A DNA stretch of 64,000 nucleotides from NCBI GenBank assembly GCA_902517535.1, contig CABYCK010000001.1:85317-149316 (forward strand), given 5' to 3'. Of the stretch, positions 8,417 through 15,542 are shown one piece after another. Under the pieces are notes generated by a model. The model was given only the letters and a program-made list of their open reading frames with translations, searched no databases and was not told where the DNA came from. A program made the translations under genes and the position numbers. Each line of letters begins with the position of its first letter. Position 1 is the stretch's first letter. The DNA is from an uncultured Pelagibacteraceae bacterium. Lineage in GTDB: Bacteria; Pseudomonadota; Alphaproteobacteria; Pelagibacterales; Pelagibacteraceae.

Positions 8417-9658
8417 TTAACTTCTTTCTGACCACTTAGGTATTGGGTGGTAAAACTTGTCTGATGCCCATTTAGTTGGAGCAACAACTTTGTTCTCACA
8501 CGTATCACCTTTACATCTTACTTGGAACAAGATCATTGGCTTGGCAACGTTTTGACCGCCAGGACCAAATTTAATGTTTCCATAGAAAGTTTGCATGTCA
8601 GTCGCTTTCAAAGCATCTCTTACTTTATCTCTATCAAAAGAATTTGCTCTTTCGAACGCATCTTTAAATACTAATAAAGCTGCAGATGACTCTGCTGATT
8701 GATATGGAGGAGCATAGCCAAATTCTTTTTTAAAGTCTTTGTCATACTTTTTTCCACCACCAAAAAACTTATCTTTATAACTTAAGTTTTTATGCCACTG
8801 AGAAGCACATAATGCGTATTCTGAATTCTTTCCGTGTTGTTTAGAAAGTTTTGCAGCATCACAATGTGTCATCGCTAACATTGGTACATCAACTTTCATT
8901 TCAGATATTTGTCTGATTGCAGTTAATGCTCCTTTTGTGTGACCTGATACAACAAGTACATCTGGCTTAGTTGCTTTAACTTTTGCCAATGTTGCTGCCA
9001 TATCATTTAATTCTTTAGGTAGTTTGTCATCAATGATAATTTTAGATCCAGTTCTTTTTGCTGCATCCAAGATACCTAGTCTCACATCTTGTGAGAATGC
9101 ATCTTGTTCGAATGCTTGTGCAATTCTTACTGGTTTTCCACCATTTTTTTCTACCGCTAGATCAATTGCTACTTCAAGGTATTGGTTAGCTGGTGATAAC
9201 ACCGCGAACAAATATTTGTATCCTTTTGTAAATAAAGATCTTGATGCACCATTAGCTTCAACCATAGGAATTTTATATTTCTCGGTTACTGGTGCAATGG
9301 CTTTCGTTAAACCTGAGCTGTATGGCCCAAGCATATAATGAACTCCATCTTGTTTTATTAGTCTTTCAGCTAGCTGAGCGGCTCTTTTAGGATTTGACTC
9401 ATCATCGTAATAGATGATTTCAAATTTATAACTTTTTCCACCAACATTTACACCACCCATTTTATTTATTCTTTCAACAGCCATATTATAGCCGTTTTGA
9501 GTGTGAACTCCGTTAGATGAATATTTTCCTGTAAGAGATATCGCTGAACCCAACACTATGTATTCCCCTTCAACTTTTGCAAAAGAAGAAGAGATACTTG
9601 CTAATGTTAAAGTTATAGCTGAAATAAATATAGTAAATAGTTTTACTAGTTTATTCAT
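8417..9658 (-). CDS. livK: periplasmic amino acid-binding protein of the Liv/HAAT transporter
   Basis: 413 residues. A Sec signal peptide of about 27 residues ends in SSSFA before KVEGEY. The mature protein begins with the Peripla_BP_6 pattern IVLGSAISLTGKYSS and contains DDESNPKRAAQLAERLI and MLGPYSSGLTKAIAPV, typical of branched-chain amino acid or amide receptors. Two cysteines near the end (VRCKGDTCENK) may form a disulfide. It is first gene of the operon, with an AAAGGGG-type ribosome-binding site just before the ATG. The exact ligand is unknown. Confidence 0.93.
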   Translation of the reverse strand: MNKLVKLFTIFISAITLTLASISSSFAKVEGEYIVLGSAISLTGKYSSNGVHTQNGYNMAVERINKMGGVNVGGKSYKFEIIYYDDESNPKRAAQLAERLIKQDGVHYMLGPYSSGLTKAIAPVTEKYKIPMVEANGASRSLFTKGYKYLFAVLSPANQYLEVAIDLAVEKNGGKPVRIAQAFEQDAFSQDVRLGILDAAKRTGSKIIIDDKLPKELNDMAATLAKVKATKPDVLVVSGHTKGALTAIRQISEMKVDVPMLAMTHCDAAKLSKQHGKNSEYALCASQWHKNLSYKDKFFGGGKKYDKDFKKEFGYAPPYQSAESSAALLVFKDAFERANSFDRDKVRDALKATDMQTFYGNIKFGPGGQNVAKPMILFQVRCKGDTCENKVVAPTKWASDKFYHPIPKWSERS

Positions 9659-9737
9659 TAGTTCCCCTTTGTTAATTAATTAATTAATTTAAATTATTTA
9701 AGCAATAAATTGAGATGAAAACAACCTAAAGAATTAA

Positions 9738-10352
9738 TTAAAAACTCTGTGTCGCAGCGATGTATATTGCAATAATAATTAATACACACGCTGAGATTGT
9801 ATTTAAAATTCTTGGATTACTTTTTAACCATGAAGCGACTTTGCGAGCAGCTAGACCGTAAATCATTAAACTTAAAAAATCTAAAGACATCCAAGTTGAA
9901 ATCAATATTAAAAACTGTGCAATTACATTTTTCTCAAAATTTATAAATGAAAGAAAAATTGTACCAAAAAAAACTAGTGCTTTTGGGCTAAGACCGGCAA
10001 CTATGAATCCATCTCTAAACATGGATAAATTACTTTTTGTGCTTTTGTTTTTTATATTTACTTTTTGAATCCTCAAAGAAAATGTCTCGTAAGCTAAATA
10101 TAATAAATACAATATACCTGCCCATTTAAAGTATTTAAAAATACTTGGATTATCTATCAATAAGCTGCCTAAAACAAAAGTGACTAGAGTAGCCTGAACA
10201 AAATTAGCTGATATATCTCCTATGGCCGTCCAAACAGATTTTCTTAGACCATGATTTATTGTATTTGAAACTATTACGACACGTGGCGGTCCAGGTGTGA
10301 TAAAATAAAACAGTATCAACTGAATATAAATGAAGTAATTTTCGGGGAACAT
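9738..10352 (-). CDS. LysE/RhtB family amino acid exporter (second copy)
   Basis: 204 residues, about six membrane segments, with the motif ITPGPPRVVIVSNTINHG (about residues 17-34). This replaces the usual PGPN with PGPP. Blocks FRDGFIVAGLSPKALVFFGTIF and KWAGILYLLYLAYETF are typical of the family. It is diverged from the copy at 674-1264 and is transcribed alone. The substrate is unknown. Confidence 0.87.
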   Translation of the reverse strand: MFPENYFIYIQLILFYFITPGPPRVVIVSNTINHGLRKSVWTAIGDISANFVQATLVTFVLGSLLIDNPSIFKYFKWAGILYLLYLAYETFSLRIQKVNIKNKSTKSNLSMFRDGFIVAGLSPKALVFFGTIFLSFINFEKNVIAQFLILISTWMSLDFLSLMIYGLAARKVASWLKSNPRILNTISACVLIIIAIYIAATQSF

Positions 10353-10375
10353 TACTAGACTGTATATATATTTTT

Positions 10376-10672
10376 ATGAAAAAAAGAAGCCTTATTCCAG
10401 AAACTAAAGTCAAAAACCCTGAGCCAAAAAAATATAATTTAGATTGGATAATTTGGGCGGCTTGGGCTGATCGTATTACATTTGAAGAGATAAGAGAAAA
10501 AACAGGAAAAACAGAACCAGACGTAATTAAATTAATGAGAAAAAATTTAAAACCAAGTTCTTTTAGACTGTGGAGAAAAAGAGTTCATAAAACTAGTATA
10601 AAGCATAGAAAAAAATTTAAACTTGGGCGAAAAAAGCTCAGGGAAAAGATTAAAATAACTGATATATATTGA
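10376..10672 (+). CDS. DUF2805 (TIGR03643) family small basic protein
   Basis: 98 residues, strongly basic. The core NLDWIIWAAWADRITFEEI followed by KTGKTEPDVIKLMRKNLKPSSFRLWRKRV matches the DUF2805 family as I know it. The pattern resembles a helix-turn-helix, which would suit nucleic-acid binding, but no function is established. It starts 24 bases from the divergent LysE start. Its stop is 2 bases before the glutaredoxin ATG, and the three plus-strand genes to 11387 look like one transcript. Confidence 0.8.
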   Translation: MKKRSLIPETKVKNPEPKKYNLDWIIWAAWADRITFEEIREKTGKTEPDVIKLMRKNLKPSSFRLWRKRVHKTSIKHRKKFKLGRKKLREKIKITDIY

Positions 10673-10674
10673 TT

Positions 10675-10932
10675 ATGAAAAAAGTCACGATGTACACTGG
10701 GGATCCTTGCTCGTTTTGTGAAGCAGCAAAAGCTTTGCTAAAAACAAAAAACGCTGAAATTGAAGAATTTGATATTTGGAAAGATCCAGCTAAAGCAAAA
10801 GAAATGCTACAAAGAACTAATGGAGCAAGAACTATTCCTCAAATATTTGTTGGTGATCATTACATTGGAGGGAACGATAAACTCCAAGAGGCTAATAGAA
10901 CTGGTGAATTAGATAAAATTTTAAACTCGTAA
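10675..10932 (+). CDS. grxC: glutaredoxin (GrxC type)
   Basis: 85 residues, normal for a class I glutaredoxin. The redox motif is CSFC (12-15) rather than the common CPYC. The cis-proline loop TIPQIFVGDHYIGGNDKL is intact. I chose ATG 10675 instead of an upstream TTG, because it sits just after the preceding stop. It probably reduces protein or glutathione disulfides in the cytoplasm. Its last base is the first base of the exported MsrB start, suggesting a shared oxidative-repair role. Confidence 0.9.
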   Translation: MKKVTMYTGDPCSFCEAAKALLKTKNAEIEEFDIWKDPAKAKEMLQRTNGARTIPQIFVGDHYIGGNDKLQEANRTGELDKILNS

Positions 10933-11387
10933 TGCGAAGAAGTTTTTTAAAGATCTTAGGATTGTCATTAATTTCAACTTTATTTTTACCCTATAAACTT
11001 ATTAAAGCAGCAACGAAAAAACTTTTTAATGAAGCCTTAACTGACGAACAAAAAAACATAATGTTCAATGAAGGGACAGAAAGACCTTTTTCAAGTGAAC
11101 TTAATAATGAAAAAAGAAAAGGCTTTTATCATTGTGCTAATTGCGGGGCAAAACTTTTTGCTTCAACTTCAAAATTTGATAGTGGAACTGGTTGGCCCTC
11201 ATTTTCTGAAGCTTTACCGGGAGCTTTTAAAACAAAAGTTGATCGTAAATTTGGAATGGTAAGAACTGAATATCATTGCGCAAAGTGTGGAGTTCATCAT
11301 GGTCATGTTTTTAATGATGGGCCAAAAACGACCGGAAAAAGATTTTGCAACAATGGCCTTTGCTTAATTTTTAAACCGTCAAATTAA
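10932..11387 (+). CDS. msrB: exported peptide-methionine (R)-S-oxide reductase
   Basis: 151 residues. The N-terminus MRRSFLKILGLSLIS is Tat-like (RR at 2-3) and followed by a hydrophobic stretch to about residue 27, so the protein is probably exported or membrane-anchored. The MsrB domain has zinc cysteines C68, C71, C116 and C119, the GTGWPSF motif (85-91) and catalytic C139 in KRFCNNG. An extra cysteine, C144, lies five residues on. It repairs methionine-R-sulfoxide. The gene overlaps the glutaredoxin stop by one base and overlaps the convergent kinase gene by 17 bases. Confidence 0.9.
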   Translation: MRRSFLKILGLSLISTLFLPYKLIKAATKKLFNEALTDEQKNIMFNEGTERPFSSELNNEKRKGFYHCANCGAKLFASTSKFDSGTGWPSFSEALPGAFKTKVDRKFGMVRTEYHCAKCGVHHGHVFNDGPKTTGKRFCNNGLCLIFKPSN

Positions 11388-12276
11388 TATCTTTAAGAAT
11401 TGGCATTGAGTCACCTGCTCCTAATTTTGTAGTTGAAAGGCCAGCTACTTTATTTGCTATTTCCAAACATTCTTTTATTTTTTTTCCTTTTAATAATGCA
11501 AATGAGAATCCTCCATTAAAAGCATCTCCTGCGCCCGTAGTATCAACTGCTTTATCTGCAGTAGCTTTAATGTAAATTTCCTCCTTGCCATCTGAGTAAA
11601 GCAATCCTTTTTCACCTAAAGTAATTATTACCTTTTTAATTCCCATCTCTATTAGTTTTTTTGCACTAACTTTAGCATCATTTTCATTATTAATCTTAAC
11701 CCCAGTATAAAACTCCGCTTCAGTTTCATTAGGTGTAAAATAGTCAACCAACTTAAAAAAATCATTACTTAGTTCACATGCTGGAGCAGGATTTAATATA
11801 TTTATCAAGCCATATTTTTTTGCAGCTTTTAAGCAGTGCAAAGTAACTTCTATTGGAATTTCTAATTGCGTTAAGAATATTTTCGACTGTTTAAATAAAC
11901 TGGTGTCAACTTCCTTTGTGGTTAAGCTTGAGGGGGCACCTCTTACAACTGTAATTGCATTTTTACCAGTATTTCTATCTACATGAATACCCGCAACTCC
12001 AGTTTTGTGCTTATTAGAAATGATAATATTTGATGTATCAATATTATCTTTTTTAAGTTTATTAATTGCAAGTTTTCCATAATCATCATCGCCTAACTTA
12101 GAAATAAATTTTACTTTTCCACCTAACCTTGAGATTGCTATAGCTTGATTACATCCTTTTCCACCCGGTCCTACATTGTAACTATCACCAAGTATTGTTT
12201 CTCCCATGCTTGGAAGTTTGTTTCCTGAAAAACTTATATCTGCTACAAATATTCCGAGAACAGTTATATCGCTCAT
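11371..12276 (-). CDS. rbsK: ribokinase-like PfkB family sugar kinase
   Basis: 301 residues. It has the PfkB N-terminal signature GPGGKGCNQAIAISRLGG (37-54) and the C-terminal DTTGAGDAFNGGF (245-257), with catalytic base D251. The length and GGKGCNQA fit ribokinase, which phosphorylates ribose to ribose-5-phosphate. Nucleoside kinases of the same family cannot be excluded. It overlaps the start of the msrB stop region convergently and shares its first base with the ccdA-like stop. Confidence 0.85.
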   Translation of the reverse strand: MSDITVLGIFVADISFSGNKLPSMGETILGDSYNVGPGGKGCNQAIAISRLGGKVKFISKLGDDDYGKLAINKLKKDNIDTSNIIISNKHKTGVAGIHVDRNTGKNAITVVRGAPSSLTTKEVDTSLFKQSKIFLTQLEIPIEVTLHCLKAAKKYGLINILNPAPACELSNDFFKLVDYFTPNETEAEFYTGVKINNENDAKVSAKKLIEMGIKKVIITLGEKGLLYSDGKEEIYIKATADKAVDTTGAGDAFNGGFSFALLKGKKIKECLEIANKVAGLSTTKLGAGDSMPILKDINLTV

Positions 12277-12989
12277 TAACCCAGACTAGTAAGGAAAGGA
12301 AACGTTGTCAAAATATAATAACTGATAACTTGAATTTGATTAGTGGTGATTAAAATTCCTGTGAATAATAGAATTACCCCACCTGTTTTAGTAATTCTAT
12401 TGTAGTATTTACCAAATCCCTTTTTAGAAATTAAAAAACTATTCATATAATAACCAGATAAAATAAAAGGAATTGCTAATCCTAAAGAATAAAAAGAAAG
12501 CAAAAGAATTCCTTTGCTTATTGATGCGTCAGTAGCTGATAAAGCTAAAATAGAACCTAGAATTGGACCGATACAAGGAGTCCAACCAAAAGCGAAAGCT
12601 GATCCTACTACGAATGGAAATATATAATTATCTTTATATCCTTTTGTATCAATTCGCTTTTCTTGATTTAAGAATTGAAAATTAAAAATACCTAACATTT
12701 GCAAAGAAAATAAAATAATTATTACTCCTGCTGCTATTCTTAATTCATTAGATAAAAATAATAAAATATTTCCAACTGCTGATGCAGTAGCGCCAAGTGT
12801 TATAAATACAAATGAAAATCCTAAAGAAAATAATATTGTTTTATATAAGACAATTTTTTTATTCTGATCTATTTCAGTTAAATTTTTACCAGTTATGTAA
12901 GAAATATATCCTGGAATAATAGGTAATACACAAGGTGTCAAAAAACTTATAAATCCAGCACCAAAAGCAAAAGCTAGCTTAATAATCAT
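12276..12989 (-). CDS. ccdA: CcdA-type thiol-disulfide transport membrane protein
   Basis: 237 residues, six membrane helices. The two redox cysteines lie in the pseudo-symmetric PC motifs SFLTPCVLPIIPGY (C20) and FGWTPCIGPILG (about C139), exactly as in CcdA/DsbD-beta. Such proteins move electrons from cytoplasmic thioredoxin to periplasmic thiol proteins, for example in cytochrome c maturation. No other cytochrome c maturation gene is close by. The neighbouring exported MsrB is a plausible client, but that is inference. Confidence 0.9.
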   Translation of the reverse strand: MIIKLAFAFGAGFISFLTPCVLPIIPGYISYITGKNLTEIDQNKKIVLYKTILFSLGFSFVFITLGATASAVGNILLFLSNELRIAAGVIIILFSLQMLGIFNFQFLNQEKRIDTKGYKDNYIFPFVVGSAFAFGWTPCIGPILGSILALSATDASISKGILLLSFYSLGLAIPFILSGYYMNSFLISKKGFGKYYNRITKTGGVILLFTGILITTNQIQVISYYILTTFPFLTSLG

Positions 12990-13039
12990 ATTCTCTTTAT
13001 ATTTGCCTTTGATATCTCTCGCAATTACAATATTGGCTC

Positions 13040-13384
13040 ATGATATTTAAATACATAGGCTTTTTATTTACTCTTTTGTGGTCTTACACTTTTATAAAAT
13101 CTCAAAGTATTTTTAAAAAAGGGTCCGGTATACTAATTACATTATTCGTTTCAAATATCTCTTGGTTAACATTTATTGCTGCCTGCTTTTATGGGTTTAA
13201 GAATTTCTCATTTTATCAAACATTATTCGGAATTATAGTAAGTATAGTTTTAGTTCACTTAGCATTTGCAAGATTGAGTCTTTATATTAATTCAAAATTT
13301 AGTGACAAAAGATATCTGATAATGATTAAAACAACTGTTGAATATTTAATTATTGCAGTTTTTGCTTATTATATTTTTTTCTAA
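13040..13384 (+). CDS. small integral membrane protein of unknown function
   Basis: 114 residues with four hydrophobic segments (about 3-20, 29-53, 59-80, 92-113). The general shape is that of small GtrA- or DUF3147-like membrane proteins, but I recognise no family motif. It begins 50 bases from the divergent ccdA-like start, and its stop overlaps that of the convergent phosphatase gene by 4 bases. I do not assign a function. Confidence 0.6.
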   Translation: MIFKYIGFLFTLLWSYTFIKSQSIFKKGSGILITLFVSNISWLTFIAACFYGFKNFSFYQTLFGIIVSIVLVHLAFARLSLYINSKFSDKRYLIMIKTTVEYLIIAVFAYYIFF

Positions 13385-13941
13385 TTAGTTAAAATAGTTG
13401 AAAGAGTATTAAAATTTTTATCAATGATAACAATTTCACCAGATCTTGGTACTGTGTCTGTTATCGCTGTTATTATTACGTAATGAGTTACTAAAACTAA
13501 GTTGCCCCCATTCCCATCCCATTTTTGAATATAATTTCTCAATTCTTTAATTTGTTTATTTGCATTTTTGTCATGGGGAGGCTGAAAAGTAGAATTGAGC
13601 GCTGAAAATTCTTTGTAATTTTTAAAAGCGTATCTAGCAGTATCTTTACATCTGCACCATTGGCTACTTAAAACTCGGTGAATCTTAATTTTATTTTTTT
13701 TAAATAATTTCCCAATTTTTATTGATTGTTTAATTCCTTCTTGGCTAAGATTTCTTTGGGTCTTACAGTCTTTAATGGAAAAACCAGAAGGATCACCCGA
13801 ACCGGGAGCAATTGAGTGTCTTATTAAAATAATTTTATCTCCCTCCTTTGCAGGTTCCCAATTTGCATTAACTGGACTAGAAATTAAAAGCGAAAAAAGA
13901 AAAGTTAAAAAAATGATGTGGGGAACAATTTTTCTTATCAT
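13381..13941 (-). CDS. exported histidine phosphatase family protein
   Basis: 186 residues with an N-terminal signal or anchor segment (about 8-27, ending SPVNA). The histidine phosphatase core begins KIILIRHSIAPGSGDPSGF; the catalytic motif is RHS where RHG is usual. The second catalytic histidine is in LVLVTHYVIITAIT. Four cysteines occur, including SSQWCRCKDTARYAF. The substrate is unknown; it is probably a periplasmic phosphomonoesterase. Confidence 0.82.
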   Translation of the reverse strand: MIRKIVPHIIFLTFLFSLLISSPVNANWEPAKEGDKIILIRHSIAPGSGDPSGFSIKDCKTQRNLSQEGIKQSIKIGKLFKKNKIKIHRVLSSQWCRCKDTARYAFKNYKEFSALNSTFQPPHDKNANKQIKELRNYIQKWDGNGGNLVLVTHYVIITAITDTVPRSGEIVIIDKNFNTLSTILTN

Positions 13942-13998
13942 GGCGGATGAAAAGAAAGTTTAACAAATTTATGATGCCTTGGTCTAGTGGACATGGCA

Positions 13999-14021
13999 AA
14001 ATAAATCATATTGATTTATTT
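13999..14021. repeat. AT-rich inverted repeat between msrB and the phosphatase gene
   Basis: Perfect 10-bp arms AAATAAATCA / TGATTTATTT enclose a 3-base centre. It lies in the 120-base gap between the msrB stop (14062) and the phosphatase start (13941), both on the minus strand. It could be a weak terminator for msrB or an operator for the phosphatase gene. No G/C-rich stem or clear T-run supports a terminator. Confidence 0.35.
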
Positions 14022-14061
14022 AGTTGTATTCAAAACACTTGTAAGGTGAGTGAATAACTTT

Positions 14062-14439
14062 TCAACTTTTAGGCTTAAAAACTAAGCACACGCCATTGTT
14101 GCAATAACGTTTTCCAGTAGGCTTTGGTCCATCTTCAAAAATATGACCATGGTGTCCGCCACAGTTTTTACAGTGGTATTCTGTTCTAAGATAACCAATA
14201 TGCATGTCTGTTTTTTCTTCAAATACTCCGGGAATTGACTCGAAAAAAGAAGGCCAGCCTGAACCGCTTTCGTACTTGGTGTTGGATTCGAAAAGTTTTG
14301 CATCACAACCTACGCAATGATAACTGCCTTCTCTTTTTTCATTATTAAGAACACTCGATCCTGGAGCTTCCGTGCCCTCTTTCTTTAAAACATAATTTTG
14401 TTCTGGGGTTAAATTAGGATCCCAATCTTTACTTTTCAT
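14062..14439 (-). CDS. msrB: cytosolic peptide-methionine (R)-S-oxide reductase
   Basis: 125 residues without signal peptide. Zinc cysteines are C42, C45, C90 and C93; GSGWPSF lies at 59-65; catalytic C113 sits in KRYCNNG, with an extra C118 in the same spacing as in the exported paralogue. It repairs methionine-R-sulfoxide in cytoplasmic proteins. It overlaps the cysE stop region by 11 bases (14429-14439), so it is probably co-transcribed with cysE. Confidence 0.93.
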   Translation of the reverse strand: MKSKDWDPNLTPEQNYVLKKEGTEAPGSSVLNNEKREGSYHCVGCDAKLFESNTKYESGSGWPSFFESIPGVFEEKTDMHIGYLRTEYHCKNCGGHHGHIFEDGPKPTGKRYCNNGVCLVFKPKS

Positions 14440-15007
14440 CTTTTACTTTTTGATCAACACCATAAGCTCTAAAATTTCCTTTGTTTCCCGTTTTGATAAC
14501 TTTTGCTGGAACTCCAACCATCGTTGCTCCTTCCGGAACATCGTTGACTACTACGGCGTTTGCGGCAATTCTAGATCCATTTCCAATTTTAATAGGTCCT
14601 ATTATCTGAGCGCCTGAACCTATCACAACATCATTTCCAATTGTTGGGTGTCTTTTTTCATGTCTTTGTCTTTCACTATCTATGCTTGGAGAAATACCTC
14701 CTAGAGTAACCGCATGATAAATAGTTACGTTATTTCCTATTTCAGATGTTTCTCCGATTACAACTCCCATGCCATGATCGATAAATAAATTTGATCCAAT
14801 TTTTGCTCCTGGATGAATTTCAATACCAGTAAAAAATCTATTTGTTTGAGAAATTATTCTAGCAATTAAATGAAATCCGGCTAAATGAAAGAAATTTGCT
14901 ATTTGATGTAAAAAAACAGCTTTTACCCCAGGATAGGTCAAAACAACACTAAGTGTAGATTTAGCCGCAGGGTCTCTTTCTTTTATAGATCTTATAAAAT
15001 CATTCAT
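14429..15007 (-). CDS. cysE: serine O-acetyltransferase
   Basis: 192 residues, the short form of CysE. N-terminal helices are followed by left-handed beta-helix hexapeptide repeats from about residue 65 on. [14 protein letters not shown] and YHAVTLGG carry the active-site histidine region, and the C-terminal [12 protein letters not shown] is typical. It makes O-acetylserine from serine and acetyl-CoA for cysteine synthesis. The start lies 63 bases from the divergent VOC gene. Confidence 0.92.
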   Translation of the reverse strand: MNDFIRSIKERDPAAKSTLSVVLTYPGVKAVFLHQIANFFHLAGFHLIARIISQTNRFFTGIEIHPGAKIGSNLFIDHGMGVVIGETSEIGNNVTIYHAVTLGGISPSIDSERQRHEKRHPTIGNDVVIGSGAQIIGPIKIGNGSRIAANAVVVNDVPEGATMVGVPAKVIKTGNKGNFRAYGVDQKVKDEK

Positions 15008-15070
15008 ATCTTATTTGTATATATAATGACTACTTGAAAAATTTAAAGAATTAAATATATCAACGACAAT

Positions 15071-15463
15071 ATGAGCAATTCTTTTCATTTAGCTTTGCCA
15101 GCAGGCGATATACACAAAACTGAAAAGTTTTATACTGAAATCCTTGGATGTAAAACTGGCAATAGAGAAGAAGGTAAATGGGTTGATATCGATTTTTGGG
15201 GGAATGAACTAACTCTTCATCAAACAAAAATGAAGCTACCTAGAGAAAGACACGATGTAGATATGGGAAATGTTCCAGTTCCTCATTTTGGCGTTCATTT
15301 AAAAAAAGAAATTTTTGAACAAATAAAATCTAATCTAAAATCAAGAAAAATAAACTATATTGATAAACCTTATACCCGATTCAAAGGCACGAAATTTGAG
15401 CAAAATACATTCTTTATTGAAGATCCTAATGGAAATGTTCTAGAGCTAAAAACATTCGAGTAA
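15071..15463 (+). CDS. VOC (glyoxalase/dioxygenase) superfamily protein
   Basis: 130 residues. It opens with HLALPAGDIHKTEKFYTEILGC, the first beta-alpha-beta module of the VOC fold, and ends with FIEDPNGNVLELKTFE, the typical metal-ligand glutamate region. The central VPHFGVHL supplies a second likely ligand histidine. VOC proteins include lyases, isomerases and dioxygenases, so the reaction is not predictable. It lies 79 bases before the DMGDH-like gene. Confidence 0.82.
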   Translation: MSNSFHLALPAGDIHKTEKFYTEILGCKTGNREEGKWVDIDFWGNELTLHQTKMKLPRERHDVDMGNVPVPHFGVHLKKEIFEQIKSNLKSRKINYIDKPYTRFKGTKFEQNTFFIEDPNGNVLELKTFE

Positions 15464-15542
15464 ATACACAACTTTTGCACTATTTACAAATCAGATTATC
15501 TTGACGTATCATTCTCTTCTATTTAGAAATTATAAATAATCT

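Noticed and set aside
9672-9692. TTAATTAA repeats upstream of livK as an operator
   Set aside because: Low-complexity AT sequence is expected in this genome, and there is no second copy or known binding motif to support it.
13971-14050. tRNA-like stretch (CCTTGGTCTAGTGGACATGG resembles a D-arm)
   Set aside because: No T-loop TTC-type sequence, no anticodon arm and no acceptor stem pairing could be found; only an AT-rich inverted repeat follows.
15034-15061. Promoter (TTGAAA, 16 bases, TATATC) giving a leaderless VOC transcript
   Set aside because: Such boxes arise easily in AT-rich sequence; the -10 and -35 are not distinct from background.
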